64,000 bases of DNA from Micropruina sonneratiae (GCF_025972045.1 NZ_JAPDHX010000001.1:85181-149180); one strand, 5' to 3'. Shown: positions 17,302 through 26,831, counted from the first letter of the stretch. Notes: a model not told the origin generated them from the letters alone. Numbers and translations are program-made.

Positions 17302-19023
17302 ATGGTCACCGTGGCGAAGAACATCGTCGACACCCTCGCGGCGAGCGGCGTGCAGCGGGTGTACGGCATCCCGGGCGACTCGCTGAACGGGTTCACCGAC
17401 GCGCTGCGCGGGTCGGGCATCGAGTGGGTGCACGTCCGCCACGAGGAGGCCGCGGCCTTCGCCGCGAGCGGCGAAGCCGCCCTGACCGGCGAACTCGCGG
17501 TCTGCGTCGGCAGTTGCGGGCCGGGCAACCTGCACCTGATCAACGGACTGTTCGACGCCCAGCGCTCGCGGGTGCCGGTGCTGGCCATCGCCGCCCACAT
17601 CCCCACCAGCGAGATCGGCAGCGGCTACTTCCAGGAGACCCATCCGCAGGAACTGTTCCGGGAATGCTCGGTCTACGTCGAGTACGCGGCCTCACCGGTG
17701 CAACTGCCGCGCATCCTGCGCACCGCCATGCAGGCCGCGGTGTCGCAACGCGGCGTCGGCGTGGTAGTCATTCCCGGCGATGTGGCCCTCGCCGAGGCCG
17801 ACGACGAGACGGTCACCGGCGTCCGCGCGTCGAGGCCACGGGTGCTGCCCGGCGAGGACGAACTCAAGGCCGCCGCCGAGCTGCTGGGCCGGTCGCGCAA
17901 GGTGACGATCCTGGCCGGCGCCGGCGTCGAGGGTGCCCACGACCAGGTGGTCCAGCTCGCCGACACCCTCGCGGCGCCGATCGTGCACACCCTGCGCAGC
18001 AAGCAGTTCATCGAGCACGACAACCCTTTCGACGTCGGCATGACCGGCCTGCTCGGGTTCGCGTCCGGCTACAAGGCGATGGAGACCTGCGACACGCTGC
18101 TGATGCTGGGCACCGACTTCCCGTACCGGCCGTTCCTGCCCGAGAAGGCGACGATCATCCAGGTCGACCTGCGCGGTGAGCACCTGGGCCGGCGGGTGCC
18201 GCTCGACCTGGGCCTGGTCGGCGACGTCGGCGACACCGTCGAGGCGCTGCTGCCGCTGCTGAAGCGGCAGCACAAGCGCAAGCATCTCGACGAGGCCCTC
18301 GAGCACTACGCGAAGACCCGGGTCAAGCTCGACGACCTGGCCACCCGGCGGGGCGCGGGCGAGCCGCTGCATCCGCAGTACGTCGGCAAGCTGGTCGACG
18401 AGGCGGCCGCCGACGACGCGATCTTCATCCCCGACGTCGGCTCGCCGGTGGTGTGGGCGGCCCGCTACCTGCGGATGAACGGACGCCGGCGGCTGATCGG
18501 CTCCTTCATCCACGGCTCGATGGCCAATGCGCTGCCACAGGCGGTGGGTGCCGCCGCGTCGCAGCCCGGACGCCAGGTGGTCGCACTGTCCGGCGACGGC
18601 GGCGTCGAGATGCTGCTGGGTGAACTGCTCACCCTCACCCAGAACCGGCTGCCGGTGAAGCTGGTGGTGTTCAACAACTCCTCGCTGAACTTCGTGGAGC
18701 TCGAGATGAAGGCGGCCGGCTTCGTCAACGACACCACCGAACTGCACAACCCAGACCTCGCGGCGCTCGCCCGGGCGGCGGGACTGTACGGCGTCCGGGT
18801 GGAGAACTCCGACGACCTGCCCAAGGCGCTGGCCGACGCGTTCGCGCACGACGGTCCGGCGCTGATCGACATCGTCACCGAACGGCAGGAACTCACCCTG
18901 CCGCCGTCGATCAAGGCCGACCAGGCCAAGGGATTCGCGCTGTACGCGATGCGGACCCTGCTGTCCGGGCGCGGCGACGAGTTGCTCGACCTGACCAAGG
19001 CGAACCTGCGGCAGGTGTTCTGA
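17302..19023 (+). CDS. poxB: pyruvate:quinone oxidoreductase (pyruvate oxidase)
   Basis: A 573-residue thiamine diphosphate and FAD enzyme that decarboxylates pyruvate to acetate and passes electrons to the quinone pool at the membrane. The N-terminal TPP-binding domain has VYGIPGDSLNG and RHEEAAAFAAS. The middle FAD domain has AGAGVEGA. The C-terminal TPP domain has GDGGVEMLLGE with the later NNSSLNFVELE. The C-terminal extension after SGRGDELLDL resembles the membrane-activated tail of E. coli PoxB. GGGAG before ATG 17302 fixes the start. It is a single gene, convergent with the MmcQ gene seven bases away. Confidence 0.95.
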   Translation: MVTVAKNIVDTLAASGVQRVYGIPGDSLNGFTDALRGSGIEWVHVRHEEAAAFAASGEAALTGELAVCVGSCGPGNLHLINGLFDAQRSRVPVLAIAAHIPTSEIGSGYFQETHPQELFRECSVYVEYAASPVQLPRILRTAMQAAVSQRGVGVVVIPGDVALAEADDETVTGVRASRPRVLPGEDELKAAAELLGRSRKVTILAGAGVEGAHDQVVQLADTLAAPIVHTLRSKQFIEHDNPFDVGMTGLLGFASGYKAMETCDTLLMLGTDFPYRPFLPEKATIIQVDLRGEHLGRRVPLDLGLVGDVGDTVEALLPLLKRQHKRKHLDEALEHYAKTRVKLDDLATRRGAGEPLHPQYVGKLVDEAAADDAIFIPDVGSPVVWAARYLRMNGRRRLIGSFIHGSMANALPQAVGAAASQPGRQVVALSGDGGVEMLLGELLTLTQNRLPVKLVVFNNSSLNFVELEMKAAGFVNDTTELHNPDLAALARAAGLYGVRVENSDDLPKALADAFAHDGPALIDIVTERQELTLPPSIKADQAKGFALYAMRTLLSGRGDELLDLTKANLRQVF

Positions 19024-19030
19024 GCCCGGC

Positions 19031-19456
19031 TCAGTCGGTGATCCGGTCGGTGCCCTCCAGGTAGAGCCGGCCGCGGCGGGCGGACGCCTGGGTCAGCCAG
19101 GCGTCCTCGATCACCTCGGCGAGTTCGCCACGGCTGAGTTCCCCGACCCGGCTGTGGCGCAGCAGCACCGACGGATGTCCGTCGAAGTGCGGCGTGGTGA
19201 AGAACGGCGTCGACCGGTCCTGCACCAACGCTTCCTTGACGGCGAAATCCGGCACCCAGAACACCACCACGTCGGGAAAGCGCCGGCCGGTGTCGGGGTC
19301 GAAGGCGTCCGGCCGGGGGGTGCGGAAGAACACGAAGGACTTGCCGCCGACCTGGTAGACCGGGGTCGGCGAGCCCGGGTCGTGCACGGTGACGTGCGGC
19401 AGCGCCGCCGCGAGGGCGTGGATGTCGGCCTCGGTGGCCTCGCGATCGGCGTCCAC
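19031..19456 (-). CDS. MmcQ/YjbR-family protein
   Basis: A 141-residue protein with the MmcQ/YjbR (DUF419) fold. It opens with an acidic N-terminus. GGKSFVFFRTPRPDAF is followed by PDVVVFWVPD, then the conserved LLRHSRVGELSRGELAEVIEDAWLT helix pair is interrupted only by short turns. Members are often called DNA-binding by fold similarity, but no activity is established. The gene starts three bases after the adenine methylase stop, so the two are co-transcribed. Confidence 0.8.
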   Translation of the reverse strand: MDADREATEADIHALAAALPHVTVHDPGSPTPVYQVGGKSFVFFRTPRPDAFDPDTGRRFPDVVVFWVPDFAVKEALVQDRSTPFFTTPHFDGHPSVLLRHSRVGELSRGELAEVIEDAWLTQASARRGRLYLEGTDRITD

Positions 19457-19459
19457 GGC

Positions 19460-20542
19460 TCAGGACGCCGCCTCGTCGGCGGCGTCCAGCCGGGGCCGCT
19501 GCACGCCCCCCAGCGCCGCCTCCACCCGTTCGCGCGAGCCGGCGACGAAGACGAACTCGGTGTTGCGGGTGTGGGAGACGGTGCCGACCTTCACCCCTGC
19601 CGGGTTGTGGATGCCGATCTGTGCGCCGATGTAGCGGCGCGAATCGAAGGCGAGCAGTTCGACGCTGTCGTGCCCGGCGTCCCGCAGCCAGCCGATGATC
19701 TGTTCGGGGGCGATCCAGGACTCATCGTTGTACGACACCACGAGCAGTTCGGCGCGGGCCGCCGCGATCACCTCGGCCAGCGCGGTGCCGATCCGCAGCC
19801 GCGAGTTGAACGGGCTGGCGTGGGCTGCGTTGCGGGCGTCCGCCCGCTTGCAGGCGATGCCGTAGTGCTCGGGGGCGTCCCAGCGGACCAGTGTCTCCCA
19901 GATGTGGTAGTTCGTGAAGTAGCGGTGCTGGTTGTAGGGCGGGTCGAGGTAGACCAGATCGGCCGCCGGTAACTCCCGCACCACGTCGCGGGCGTCGCCG
20001 CGCACAGCCGTGCCCGTGCCGGCGATCAGCGTCGGACGCCGGAGCCGCAGCGGGTTGGCCGACCGGGGCGCCCAGCTCTTCAGGTAGGCCATGTGCTGCC
20101 CCGTGGTGGAATCGACCCGGTCCGCCGCCTCCATCAACGAGGTGAGCAGTACCGGGTAGAGGGGGTCGTCGGCGAGGGTGACGAGCCGGTCGCGGATCGC
20201 GTCGATCCGTCTTCCGTTGGGCGGCTGGAAGAACCGCGCCCGCTCGCAGAAGGTCTCGGTGACGTAGCCGCGGACGCCGGGCAGGGCGTCCAGTTCGGCG
20301 AGTAGGGCGTCCAGCCGGTCGGAGTCGACGGCGTCGGCGTCGGTGGCGATGTAGCACTGCGCCAGCACCTCGCTGTAGCTGGCCAGGTCGGCCGCGGTGA
20401 CGTCCAGCCCGCGCTGCTTGAACTCCTGGGCGACGCGGGTGGTGCCCGTGAACAGGTCGACGGCCGTCTCGGCGCCGGAGCCCTCGGCCAGGTCGCCGAG
20501 CACCCCGACCAGGGCGCGCTTCGAGCCGAGGTACTTGATCAC
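19460..20542 (-). CDS. orphan N6-adenine DNA methyltransferase (D12/Dam class)
   Basis: A 360-residue methyltransferase with the D12-class order. The N-terminal SAM site is KYLGSKRALV followed by DLFTGTTRVAQEF. A helical target-recognition region follows. The catalytic motif DPPYNQHRYF is at about residue 199. No restriction endonuclease gene lies nearby, so it looks like a solitary epigenetic or conserved actinobacterial methylase. The recognition site is unknown. Start is GTG. TAGGGT six bases upstream (20549-20554) suggests leaderless transcription, and AGGTGA-like pairing is absent. Downstream MmcQ gene is three bases away. Confidence 0.88.
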   Translation of the reverse strand: MIKYLGSKRALVGVLGDLAEGSGAETAVDLFTGTTRVAQEFKQRGLDVTAADLASYSEVLAQCYIATDADAVDSDRLDALLAELDALPGVRGYVTETFCERARFFQPPNGRRIDAIRDRLVTLADDPLYPVLLTSLMEAADRVDSTTGQHMAYLKSWAPRSANPLRLRRPTLIAGTGTAVRGDARDVVRELPAADLVYLDPPYNQHRYFTNYHIWETLVRWDAPEHYGIACKRADARNAAHASPFNSRLRIGTALAEVIAAARAELLVVSYNDESWIAPEQIIGWLRDAGHDSVELLAFDSRRYIGAQIGIHNPAGVKVGTVSHTRNTEFVFVAGSRERVEAALGGVQRPRLDAADEAAS

Positions 20543-20548
20543 CTCCGC

Positions 20549-20554
20549 ACCCTA
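20549..20554 (-). promoter_or_regulatory. leaderless-type -10 box of the adenine methylase gene
   Basis: TAGGGT on the minus strand, then GCGGAG and the GTG at 20542. Confidence 0.5.
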
Positions 20555-20653
20555 ACCCGGGGGTGACTGGGACGGGGACGGCAACAGGCGCAGCCCGCCC
20601 AGTTGCGAGTGCCGCCCGCGTCGGGTCCGGACCTCTTGCACAGCATCGAACTG

Positions 20654-20665
20654 AACCGTACGGTT
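20654..20665 (+). promoter_or_regulatory. 12-base palindrome, probable TetR operator over the -10 box
   Basis: AACCGTACGGTT is a perfect palindrome seven bases before the TetR start codon. It contains TACGGT (20659-20664), which is placed as the -10 of a leaderless transcript starting at GTG 20672. Repressor binding here would block its own operon. Confidence 0.65.
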
Positions 20666-20671
20666 TGATCC

Positions 20672-21292
20672 GTGGGAACACTCAGTCCGCGAGCGGAGGC
20701 GAAGCGCCGGCAGATCACCGACGCCGCGCGCGGCCTGTTCCTGAGCCACGGCTTCGCCCGCACCTCGATGGACGCCGTCACGGCCGCTGCCGGGGTGAGC
20801 AAGCAGACCCTGTATACGTACTTCCCCAGCAAGACCGATCTGCTGCGGGCGATCCTGGCCGAGTTGGAGGCGAACCTGCCCCAGCCGCCCGCACTCGTAC
20901 GGCCGGCGACCCGGGAGGAGTTGCGGGCCAGCCTGCTCGGCTTCGCCGAGCGGGTCACCGACAGCCTGATGCGGCCCGAGATGATCGCCGTGCTGCGGCT
21001 GGTGGTGGGTGAAGCGGTGCACCTGCCCGACGTCCGTTCGATGCTGGTCGAAGCGCTGCCGGGCGCGCTGCTGGCCCGTTCGGTGGCGCTGCTGCGGGGC
21101 GCCGAGGCCAATGGCCTGCTCACCCTCGACCGGCCCGAGATCGGCGCCCGGCTCTTCGTCGGTGGGGTGATGAGTTACGTGATGTTCGGCGGGTTGCTCT
21201 CCAACGAGCCCCCGGTGGCCCCCGATCGGGACAGCCTGCAGTGGCTGGTCGACCACTACCTGCGCACCCTCGACTTCAGCGATCAGCCATGA
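20672..21292 (+). CDS. TetR-family transcriptional regulator of the downstream exporter
   Basis: A 206-residue protein with an N-terminal TetR helix-turn-helix (DAARGLFLSHGFARTSMDAV, then KQTLYTYFPSKTDLLRAIL) at about residues 15-60. A variable ligand-binding helical domain resembling the TetR C-terminal AefR-like type follows. It is the first gene of a seven-gene operon. Its stop overlaps the next ATG by four bases. In E. coli the comparable ybhGFSR export operon is governed by a TetR regulator (CecR/YbiH). A drug or toxic-compound inducer is therefore a reasonable but unproven guess. Confidence 0.9.
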   Translation: MGTLSPRAEAKRRQITDAARGLFLSHGFARTSMDAVTAAAGVSKQTLYTYFPSKTDLLRAILAELEANLPQPPALVRPATREELRASLLGFAERVTDSLMRPEMIAVLRLVVGEAVHLPDVRSMLVEALPGALLARSVALLRGAEANGLLTLDRPEIGARLFVGGVMSYVMFGGLLSNEPPVAPDRDSLQWLVDHYLRTLDFSDQP

Positions 21293-22803
21293 CCTCCCGG
21301 ACCCGGCGCGCACTCCTCGCCACCACTCTCGCCGTCGGCGTGGTGGGCGCGGGGTGCACCGCGCCCGCCAGCACGATCACCGCCACCGGCCGCGTCCAGT
21401 CCGACACCGTGACCGCCCAGGCCCCGACCCTGACCGTGCCCGCGGTGAACCTGGACGCCGGTTTCGTGGTCACCGCGAGCAGCGCCAACCGCTCCAGCGT
21501 GCCGAGCCTGCTCGGCTTCGCGACGGCGGGGCGGGTGAGCGCCGTCGAGGTGCGGCTCGGCGATCAGGTGGCCGCCGGCGACGTCCTGGTTCGGTTCGAC
21601 GACGCCGCCCTGGCCGTGGCGGTCACCGAAGCCAAGGCGGACCAGGCGGTGGCCCGGGCGCAGCTGGGGGTGCTCGACCGCGCCATCGCAACCACCCGCG
21701 ACAAGGAGTCGGACCTCAAGGACAAGCGCCAGGAGATCACCGACGGCATGGCCGAAGGCGCCAAGGCCCGCAAGAAGCTCACCAGGAAACTCGCCGAGGC
21801 GACCACGGCCCGCGCCGACCTGCGCGCCAACCTGAAGAAGGCCACCACGACCCGCAGCGACCTGCTCGGCAAGCTTGCCGATGCGGACGCCGCGGCGAAG
21901 CAGCTTCGTGGCCAACTCGCCACCGTCGAGAAGAAGCTGTCCGCTGCCACCGTCGGGCGCGCCGACCTGGCCCGCCAGTTGGCCGACGTCGAGGCGGCCC
22001 TCGCTGCACTGCCGCCGGACGCGCCGGCGGAGGTCCGCGACCCGCTGCTGGCCGCGCAGCGGCAACTCACCGCAGCCCTTGCCGAACTCGATCAGGGCAT
22101 CACCCAGCTCAAGGCGGCGCGCACCAAGCTGCGCACCGGCATCAAGGAGGTGGACGCCGGCCGCGCCGCACTCACCGCAGGCCTCAAGCAGGTGACGGCG
22201 GGCATCGCCAAGCTGGAGACCGCCCTGGCCACGGTCGGCACCGGCATCACGCGGCTCACCGAGGCGATCGGCACCATCGATGCCAACCTGGCGAAGGCGC
22301 GCAAGGGTCTGAAGCAGGTCGACAAGGGCATCGACGCGCTGCAGGACGCCCGGGCCGGGCTGAAACGCACCCGCAGGCTCGCCGTCATCGCCGCCGACGA
22401 CGCCACCGCCGTCAAGCAGGCCGTCAACGCTCGCGACCGGGCGGTCGTCACCGCACCGCGTGCCGGAACCGTGACCAGCGTCGTGCACGCCGGCGACGTG
22501 CTCGCCCCGGGTGCCACCGTCGCCGAGCTCAGCAGCCCCGCCCACGTCGTCCAGTTGTGGCTCGCTCCCGGACAGGCCGGCCGGGTCTGCGTCGGGGACG
22601 CCGCCACCCTCGCCGGGGGCGGGTCCGGGACGGTCAGCCGCATCCTGCCGCTCGCCGAGTATCCGCCGACCTACCAGACCACCGACGAGGTGCACCTGAC
22701 CCGGGCCGTCCCCGTCGAGGTCACCGTCAACACCGCGCTGCCGCCCGGAGTGCCGGTCGACGTCCAACTCTCGCCCTGCCGAACCAACGAGGTGAAGAAA
22801 TGA
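21289..22803 (+). CDS. lipoprotein HlyD-type membrane-fusion/adaptor protein with long coiled coil
   Basis: A 504-residue exported lipoprotein. It has a Tat/Sec-like basic start, a hydrophobic segment and the lipobox VGAGC at about residue 22. A split biotinyl-lipoyl-like domain (FATAGRVSAVEVRLGDQV and VVTAPRAGTVTSVVHAGD) flanks a very long Lys/Ala/Leu-rich helical hairpin at about residues 105-370. This is the plan of periplasmic adaptors, unusual in a Gram-positive, with a hairpin much longer than in the next gene. ATG overlaps the TetR stop by four bases. I infer it passes substrate across the thick envelope with the ABC genes downstream. Confidence 0.82.
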   Translation: MTSRTRRALLATTLAVGVVGAGCTAPASTITATGRVQSDTVTAQAPTLTVPAVNLDAGFVVTASSANRSSVPSLLGFATAGRVSAVEVRLGDQVAAGDVLVRFDDAALAVAVTEAKADQAVARAQLGVLDRAIATTRDKESDLKDKRQEITDGMAEGAKARKKLTRKLAEATTARADLRANLKKATTTRSDLLGKLADADAAAKQLRGQLATVEKKLSAATVGRADLARQLADVEAALAALPPDAPAEVRDPLLAAQRQLTAALAELDQGITQLKAARTKLRTGIKEVDAGRAALTAGLKQVTAGIAKLETALATVGTGITRLTEAIGTIDANLAKARKGLKQVDKGIDALQDARAGLKRTRRLAVIAADDATAVKQAVNARDRAVVTAPRAGTVTSVVHAGDVLAPGATVAELSSPAHVVQLWLAPGQAGRVCVGDAATLAGGGSGTVSRILPLAEYPPTYQTTDEVHLTRAVPVEVTVNTALPPGVPVDVQLSPCRTNEVKK

Positions 22804-23576
22804 AGCACAAGCGTCCACCGGTGCCCGTGATCGTGCTCGTCGTGCTCGTGGTGATCGCTCTGGCGGTGTGGTGGTGGTGGAGCGCGGGCCGGGGCGACGT
22901 CGCGGCCGAGCAGAGCGTCAGCGGACAGGTGGAGACCACCGAACTGAGCGTCGCGCCGGCGATGGCCGGCCGGATCAGCAAGGTCGCCGCCGCCGAGGGT
23001 GACCGGGTCGCCAAGGGCGACGTGCTCGTCCAGCTCGACACCGCCGCGCTCGAGCTTCAACTCAGTCAGGCCAAGCAGGGCGTGAAGGCGGCCAAGGCGG
23101 CCGTCACCAACGCCCGTGACGACGGCACCAAGGCCGACGTCACCGCCGCCAAGGCGCGGCAGGCGCAGGCCGAGGCCGCGGTGAAGCTCGCCGAGGTGCA
23201 GCTCGGCTACGCCACGATCACCGCGCCCGCCGACGGCACCGTGGTCAACGTCGTCGGCAACGCCGGCCAGAACGCGGCACCCGGCCGGACGATCCTGACC
23301 ATGACCGATCCGGCCGACCTGTTCGTCCGGGTGTTCGTGTCCGAAACCCGGGTCGGCCAGGTGTCGGTCGGCCAGCAGGTCACCGTCACCACCGACTCCA
23401 GCACCTCGACGTTCACGGGCACGGTCAGCTTCGTCAGCGACCAGGCCGAGTTCACGCCGAACAACATCGACACCGCCGAACAGCGCACCAAGCTGGTGTT
23501 CGCGGTCCGCATCCGCCTCGACGACAGCTCCGGGACGCTGAAGTCCGGGATGCCGGTGGACGTGGCCCTGCCATGA
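22800..23576 (+). CDS. HlyD-family adaptor protein (YbhG-like)
   Basis: A 258-residue protein with one N-terminal membrane anchor (about residues 9-27, ending in WWWWSAGRG). The lipoyl domain starts SVAPAMAGRISKVAAAEGDRV, a short alpha hairpin of two to three heptads follows, and the second lipoyl half is ATITAPADGTVVNVVG. A beta-barrel domain follows. It matches HlyD/YbhG adaptors. The ATG overlaps the stop of the first adaptor and the stop overlaps the ATPase start by four bases. Two different adaptors in one operon is not the usual one-adaptor design. Confidence 0.88.
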   Translation: MKHKRPPVPVIVLVVLVVIALAVWWWWSAGRGDVAAEQSVSGQVETTELSVAPAMAGRISKVAAAEGDRVAKGDVLVQLDTAALELQLSQAKQGVKAAKAAVTNARDDGTKADVTAAKARQAQAEAAVKLAEVQLGYATITAPADGTVVNVVGNAGQNAAPGRTILTMTDPADLFVRVFVSETRVGQVSVGQQVTVTTDSSTSTFTGTVSFVSDQAEFTPNNIDTAEQRTKLVFAVRIRLDDSSGTLKSGMPVDVALP

Positions 23577-24565
23577 CCACCGCCTCCGTTGCGGCCGAGC
23601 CGGCCGCAACCAACGCAGCGCTCGAGGCCGACGGGCTGAGCCGACGGTTCGGCGACGTGCTCGCCGTCGACGGCGTCGACCTGCGCATCCAGCCCGGCGC
23701 GGTTTTCGGGCTGCTCGGACCGGACGGGGCCGGCAAGTCGACACTGATCCGGATGCTGGCCACCGTGCTGCGCCCCTCCGCCGGCGACGCCCGGGTGCAC
23801 GGCTGCTCGGTGACCAGGCAGCCCGGCCGGGTGACGCCCCGGATCGGCTACATGTCGCAGCGGTTCGCGCTGTACCCGGACCTGAGCGTCGAGGAGAACA
23901 TCGAGTTCTTCGCGACCCTGCGCGGCGTCCCGGCCACCGGCCGCCGGGAGCGGATGCTCGCCCTGCTGCGCGGCATGGGGTTGGACGACTTCCTCGACCG
24001 GCAGGCGGGCAGGCTGTCCGGCGGCATGAAGCAGAAGCTGTTCCTGGCCGTCACCCTGATGCACGCCCCCGACGTGCTGCTGCTCGATGAGCCCACCACC
24101 GGCGTCGACCCGGTGTCGCGGCGCGAGTTCTGGCGCATCCTGGCCGGACTGCACCGGCAGGGCACCACGGTGCTGGTCGCCACGCCGTACATGGACGAGG
24201 CCGAACGCTGCACCGACGTTGCCTTCCTCGACGGCGGACGCGTCCGGCACCGCGGCAGCCCCGCCGAGATCAAGGCGCTGGTGCCGGGGGTGCTGTTCGA
24301 GGTGCGGGCGTCCGACCCGCGCGCGGCGCTGGCGGCGCTGCGATCGTTGCCCGGGCTGCTGGCGGTGCACCTGTACGGCGACGTCGTCCGGGTGTTGTGC
24401 GAGTCCGATGCCCCCCACGCCGTCGGCGTCCGGCTCGCCGAGGCGGGGCTGGACGGCCAGGTCCGCCGCACCCCGGTCGACATGGAGACGGCCTTCGCCT
24501 TCCTGGCCGAGCTCGGCCGGGGCGGGGACTCGTCCGGGTCCGCGACGGGCGGGAAGGCGTCATGA
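23573..24565 (+). CDS. ABC transporter ATP-binding protein (first half of a YbhF-like pair)
   Basis: A 330-residue nucleotide-binding subunit. Walker A is GLLGPDGAGKST. The Asp in place of the usual Asn is the same as in the first half of YbhF-type ATPases. The signature is LSGGMKQK and Walker B is VLLLDEPTTGVDP, with a late switch region (VATPYMDEAERC). The C-terminal 90 residues form the small domain typical of drug/ABC-2 exporters. Start and stop each overlap the neighbours by four bases. Most likely it forms a heterodimer with the second ATPase at 26828. Confidence 0.93.
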   Translation: MTTASVAAEPAATNAALEADGLSRRFGDVLAVDGVDLRIQPGAVFGLLGPDGAGKSTLIRMLATVLRPSAGDARVHGCSVTRQPGRVTPRIGYMSQRFALYPDLSVEENIEFFATLRGVPATGRRERMLALLRGMGLDDFLDRQAGRLSGGMKQKLFLAVTLMHAPDVLLLDEPTTGVDPVSRREFWRILAGLHRQGTTVLVATPYMDEAERCTDVAFLDGGRVRHRGSPAEIKALVPGVLFEVRASDPRAALAALRSLPGLLAVHLYGDVVRVLCESDAPHAVGVRLAEAGLDGQVRRTPVDMETAFAFLAELGRGGDSSGSATGGKAS

Positions 24566-25701
24566 ACGCGCTGCGCCGGATCCGGGCGTTGATCGTCAAG
24601 GAGGTCACCCACCTGGGTCGCGACCGCCGCACCCTGGCGGTGGTGCTGGCGATGCCGCTGCTGCAGATGATCCTGTTCGCCTACGCGATCAGCTTCGACG
24701 TGAAGAACGTGTCGACGGTGATCATCGACACCGACCACACCCCGGCCAGCGCCGCCTACGTGGACAGCTACGCCAGCTCGGACTTCTTCACCGTGGTCGG
24801 GACCGCGGACAGCCTCGCCGACGTCGACCGGATCTTCGACCGCAACCAGGCCAGGATCGCGGTGGTGGTGCCGTCCGGTTTCGGGCGCACGCTGGCCGAC
24901 GGCGGCCAGGCCGTCGTGGCGGTCTATCTCGACGGCAGCGAACCGACCGCGGCCCGCGTCGGGCAGGCGTTCACCACCGCCCTCAATCAGGTTTACGGAC
25001 AGCGGGTGACGATCGAATGGGCCGACACCCAGGGCCTGGACGTCACCTCGGCCGGGCAGCTCGAGCCCCGCGTCCGCACCTGGTACAACCCCGACAAGTC
25101 CAGCTCCGACTTCCTCATCCCCGGGCTGATCGTGGTGATCATCATGGTCGTCGCCGTGCAGCAGACGGCGGTGTCGCTGGTCCGCGAACGCGAACAGGGC
25201 ACCGACGAACAGCTCGCGATCAGCCCGCTGAAGGGCTGGGAACTGATGATCGGCAAGCTGGCGCCGTGGACGCTGCTGGCGTTCGCCGAACTGGTCGCGA
25301 TCACGCTGGTCGGCAGGTGGTTGTTCGACCTCCCGTTGCGGGGCAGCGTCGGCGTCCTGGCCCTCGGCGCGGCGTTGTTCGTGTTCTGTTCGCTGGGGCT
25401 GGGCCTGGTCATCTCCGCTCTTGCTCCGACCCTGGAGTCGGCCAACATGCTCGGTCTGCTGCTGTCGCTGCTGCCCGGGTTCATCCTGTCCGGCTTCGCC
25501 TTCCCGCTCAGTTCGATTCCCGAATGGCTGCAGGTGGTCAGCTACCTGTTGCCGGCCCGGTTCATGGTGACGATCTCCCGCGCGGTGTTCCTCAAGGGAG
25601 CCGGTTTCGAGCAGGTGTGGCCAGAGCTGGCCGCGCTGGCGGCGTATGCGGTGATCGTCATCGCCGTGGCCGTGCTGCTGAACGCGAGGAGGCGGCGATG
25701 A
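24562..25701 (+). CDS. ABC-2 type permease (YbhS/YbhR-like)
   Basis: A 379-residue membrane protein with the ABC-2 layout. One helix lies at about residues 23-43. A large extracytoplasmic domain of roughly 150 residues (VSTVIIDTDHT... QNQARIAVVVPSGFG) follows, then five helices from about 180 to 377. The coupling region is REREQGTDEQLAISPLKGWEL. The start ATG overlaps the ATPase stop by four bases. It is homologous to the next gene, so the membrane part is a heterodimer. Confidence 0.92.
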   Translation: MNALRRIRALIVKEVTHLGRDRRTLAVVLAMPLLQMILFAYAISFDVKNVSTVIIDTDHTPASAAYVDSYASSDFFTVVGTADSLADVDRIFDRNQARIAVVVPSGFGRTLADGGQAVVAVYLDGSEPTAARVGQAFTTALNQVYGQRVTIEWADTQGLDVTSAGQLEPRVRTWYNPDKSSSDFLIPGLIVVIIMVVAVQQTAVSLVREREQGTDEQLAISPLKGWELMIGKLAPWTLLAFAELVAITLVGRWLFDLPLRGSVGVLALGAALFVFCSLGLGLVISALAPTLESANMLGLLLSLLPGFILSGFAFPLSSIPEWLQVVSYLLPARFMVTISRAVFLKGAGFEQVWPELAALAAYAVIVIAVAVLLNARRRR

Positions 25702-26831
25702 TCGGCGACGCCCAGTCGCGACGACGGGTCCGGTTGCTGATGTGGAAGGAGTTCCTGCAGCTCCGCCGCGACCCGCTGCTGATCCGGCTGCTGTTCGTGA
25801 TGCCGATCCTCCAGCTCGTGCTGTTCGGCTACGTGGTGGCCGCCGACGTGAAGAATCTCAGCACCGCCGTTGTCGACCTCGACGCGACATCGACCTCGCG
25901 GGCGCTGGAGGCGCACTTCACGGCGTCCGACTACTTCAACGTGACCGAACACCCGAGCGAGGACGGCGTCCAGCAACTCATGGACACCAGCCGGATCGCG
26001 ATCGCCATCGTCATCCCCGCCGGCACCCAGGCCGCCCTCGACCGGGGCGAGACGGCGCCGATCGGGGTGGTGGTGGACGGTTCCGACAGTCAGGTCGCCT
26101 CGGTGGGCAGCGGTTACGCCGCGCAGGTGATCGCCCGCTTCAACGCCGAACGAATGGCGAACTCGGGAGTGGTGGTGGCCGCCCCCGGCATCGACGCGAG
26201 GGTGCGGGTGATGTTCAACCCGACCCTGGCGGCGGTCAACACGATGATCCCCGGGCTGGTCGCCGCGATCGTGATGATCTCGATCATGGCCGTGATGGGG
26301 CAGGCGGTGGTCAAGGAACGCGAACGAGGCACCCTCGAGCAGATGTTCGTCACCCCGATCAAGCCGGTGGAGTACCTGATCGGCAAGGTGACCCCGTATG
26401 CGCTGCTGGCGACGGCGCAGCTGCTGCTGGTGGCCGGGGTGGGGGTGTTCTGGTTCAAGGTGCCGTTCGCCGGGCAGATCTCGGTGGTGGCCGCCGGGCT
26501 GGGCCTGTTCATGCTCACCTCGATCGGCCTGGGGCTGCTGATCTCGCTGGTGTCGCACACCCGGCAGCAGGCGCAGCAGCTGATGATGCTGTTGCTGCTG
26601 CCCAGCTTCGTGCTGTCCGGCTTCATCTTCCCGATCGACTCCATGCCGGCGGCGATCCAGCCGCTGAGCTGGTTCATCCCGCTCACCTGGGCGATCGAGA
26701 TTCTGCGCGGCGCCTTCATCAAGGGCAGCGGCTTCGAGGCGCTGTCGACCCAGTTCTGGGTGCTGGGCGTGTTCGCGGTGGTCATCTTCGGGGCGGCGAT
26801 CGCCGCGACCAGAAGGAGGTTGGCCGAATGA
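25698..26831 (+). CDS. ABC-2 type permease (YbhS/YbhR-like), paralogue
   Basis: A 377-residue paralogue of the preceding permease with the same one-plus-five helix plan. The matching segments are MWKEFLQLRRDPLLIRLLF, KERERGTLEQMFVTPIKP and LLLLPSFVLSGFIFPIDSMP. A GAGGAGG ribosome-binding site lies inside the end of the previous gene and the ATG overlaps its stop. The Phe/Pro-rich FIFPIDSMP loop is a family hallmark. Confidence 0.92.
   Translation: MIGDAQSRRRVRLLMWKEFLQLRRDPLLIRLLFVMPILQLVLFGYVVAADVKNLSTAVVDLDATSTSRALEAHFTASDYFNVTEHPSEDGVQQLMDTSRIAIAIVIPAGTQAALDRGETAPIGVVVDGSDSQVASVGSGYAAQVIARFNAERMANSGVVVAAPGIDARVRVMFNPTLAAVNTMIPGLVAAIVMISIMAVMGQAVVKERERGTLEQMFVTPIKPVEYLIGKVTPYALLATAQLLLVAGVGVFWFKVPFAGQISVVAAGLGLFMLTSIGLGLLISLVSHTRQQAQQLMMLLLLPSFVLSGFIFPIDSMPAAIQPLSWFIPLTWAIEILRGAFIKGSGFEALSTQFWVLGVFAVVIFGAAIAATRRRLAE

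Noticed and set aside
19460-20542. Restriction-modification system around the adenine methylase
   Set aside because: No endonuclease or specificity gene lies on either side. The neighbours are MmcQ and TetR genes.
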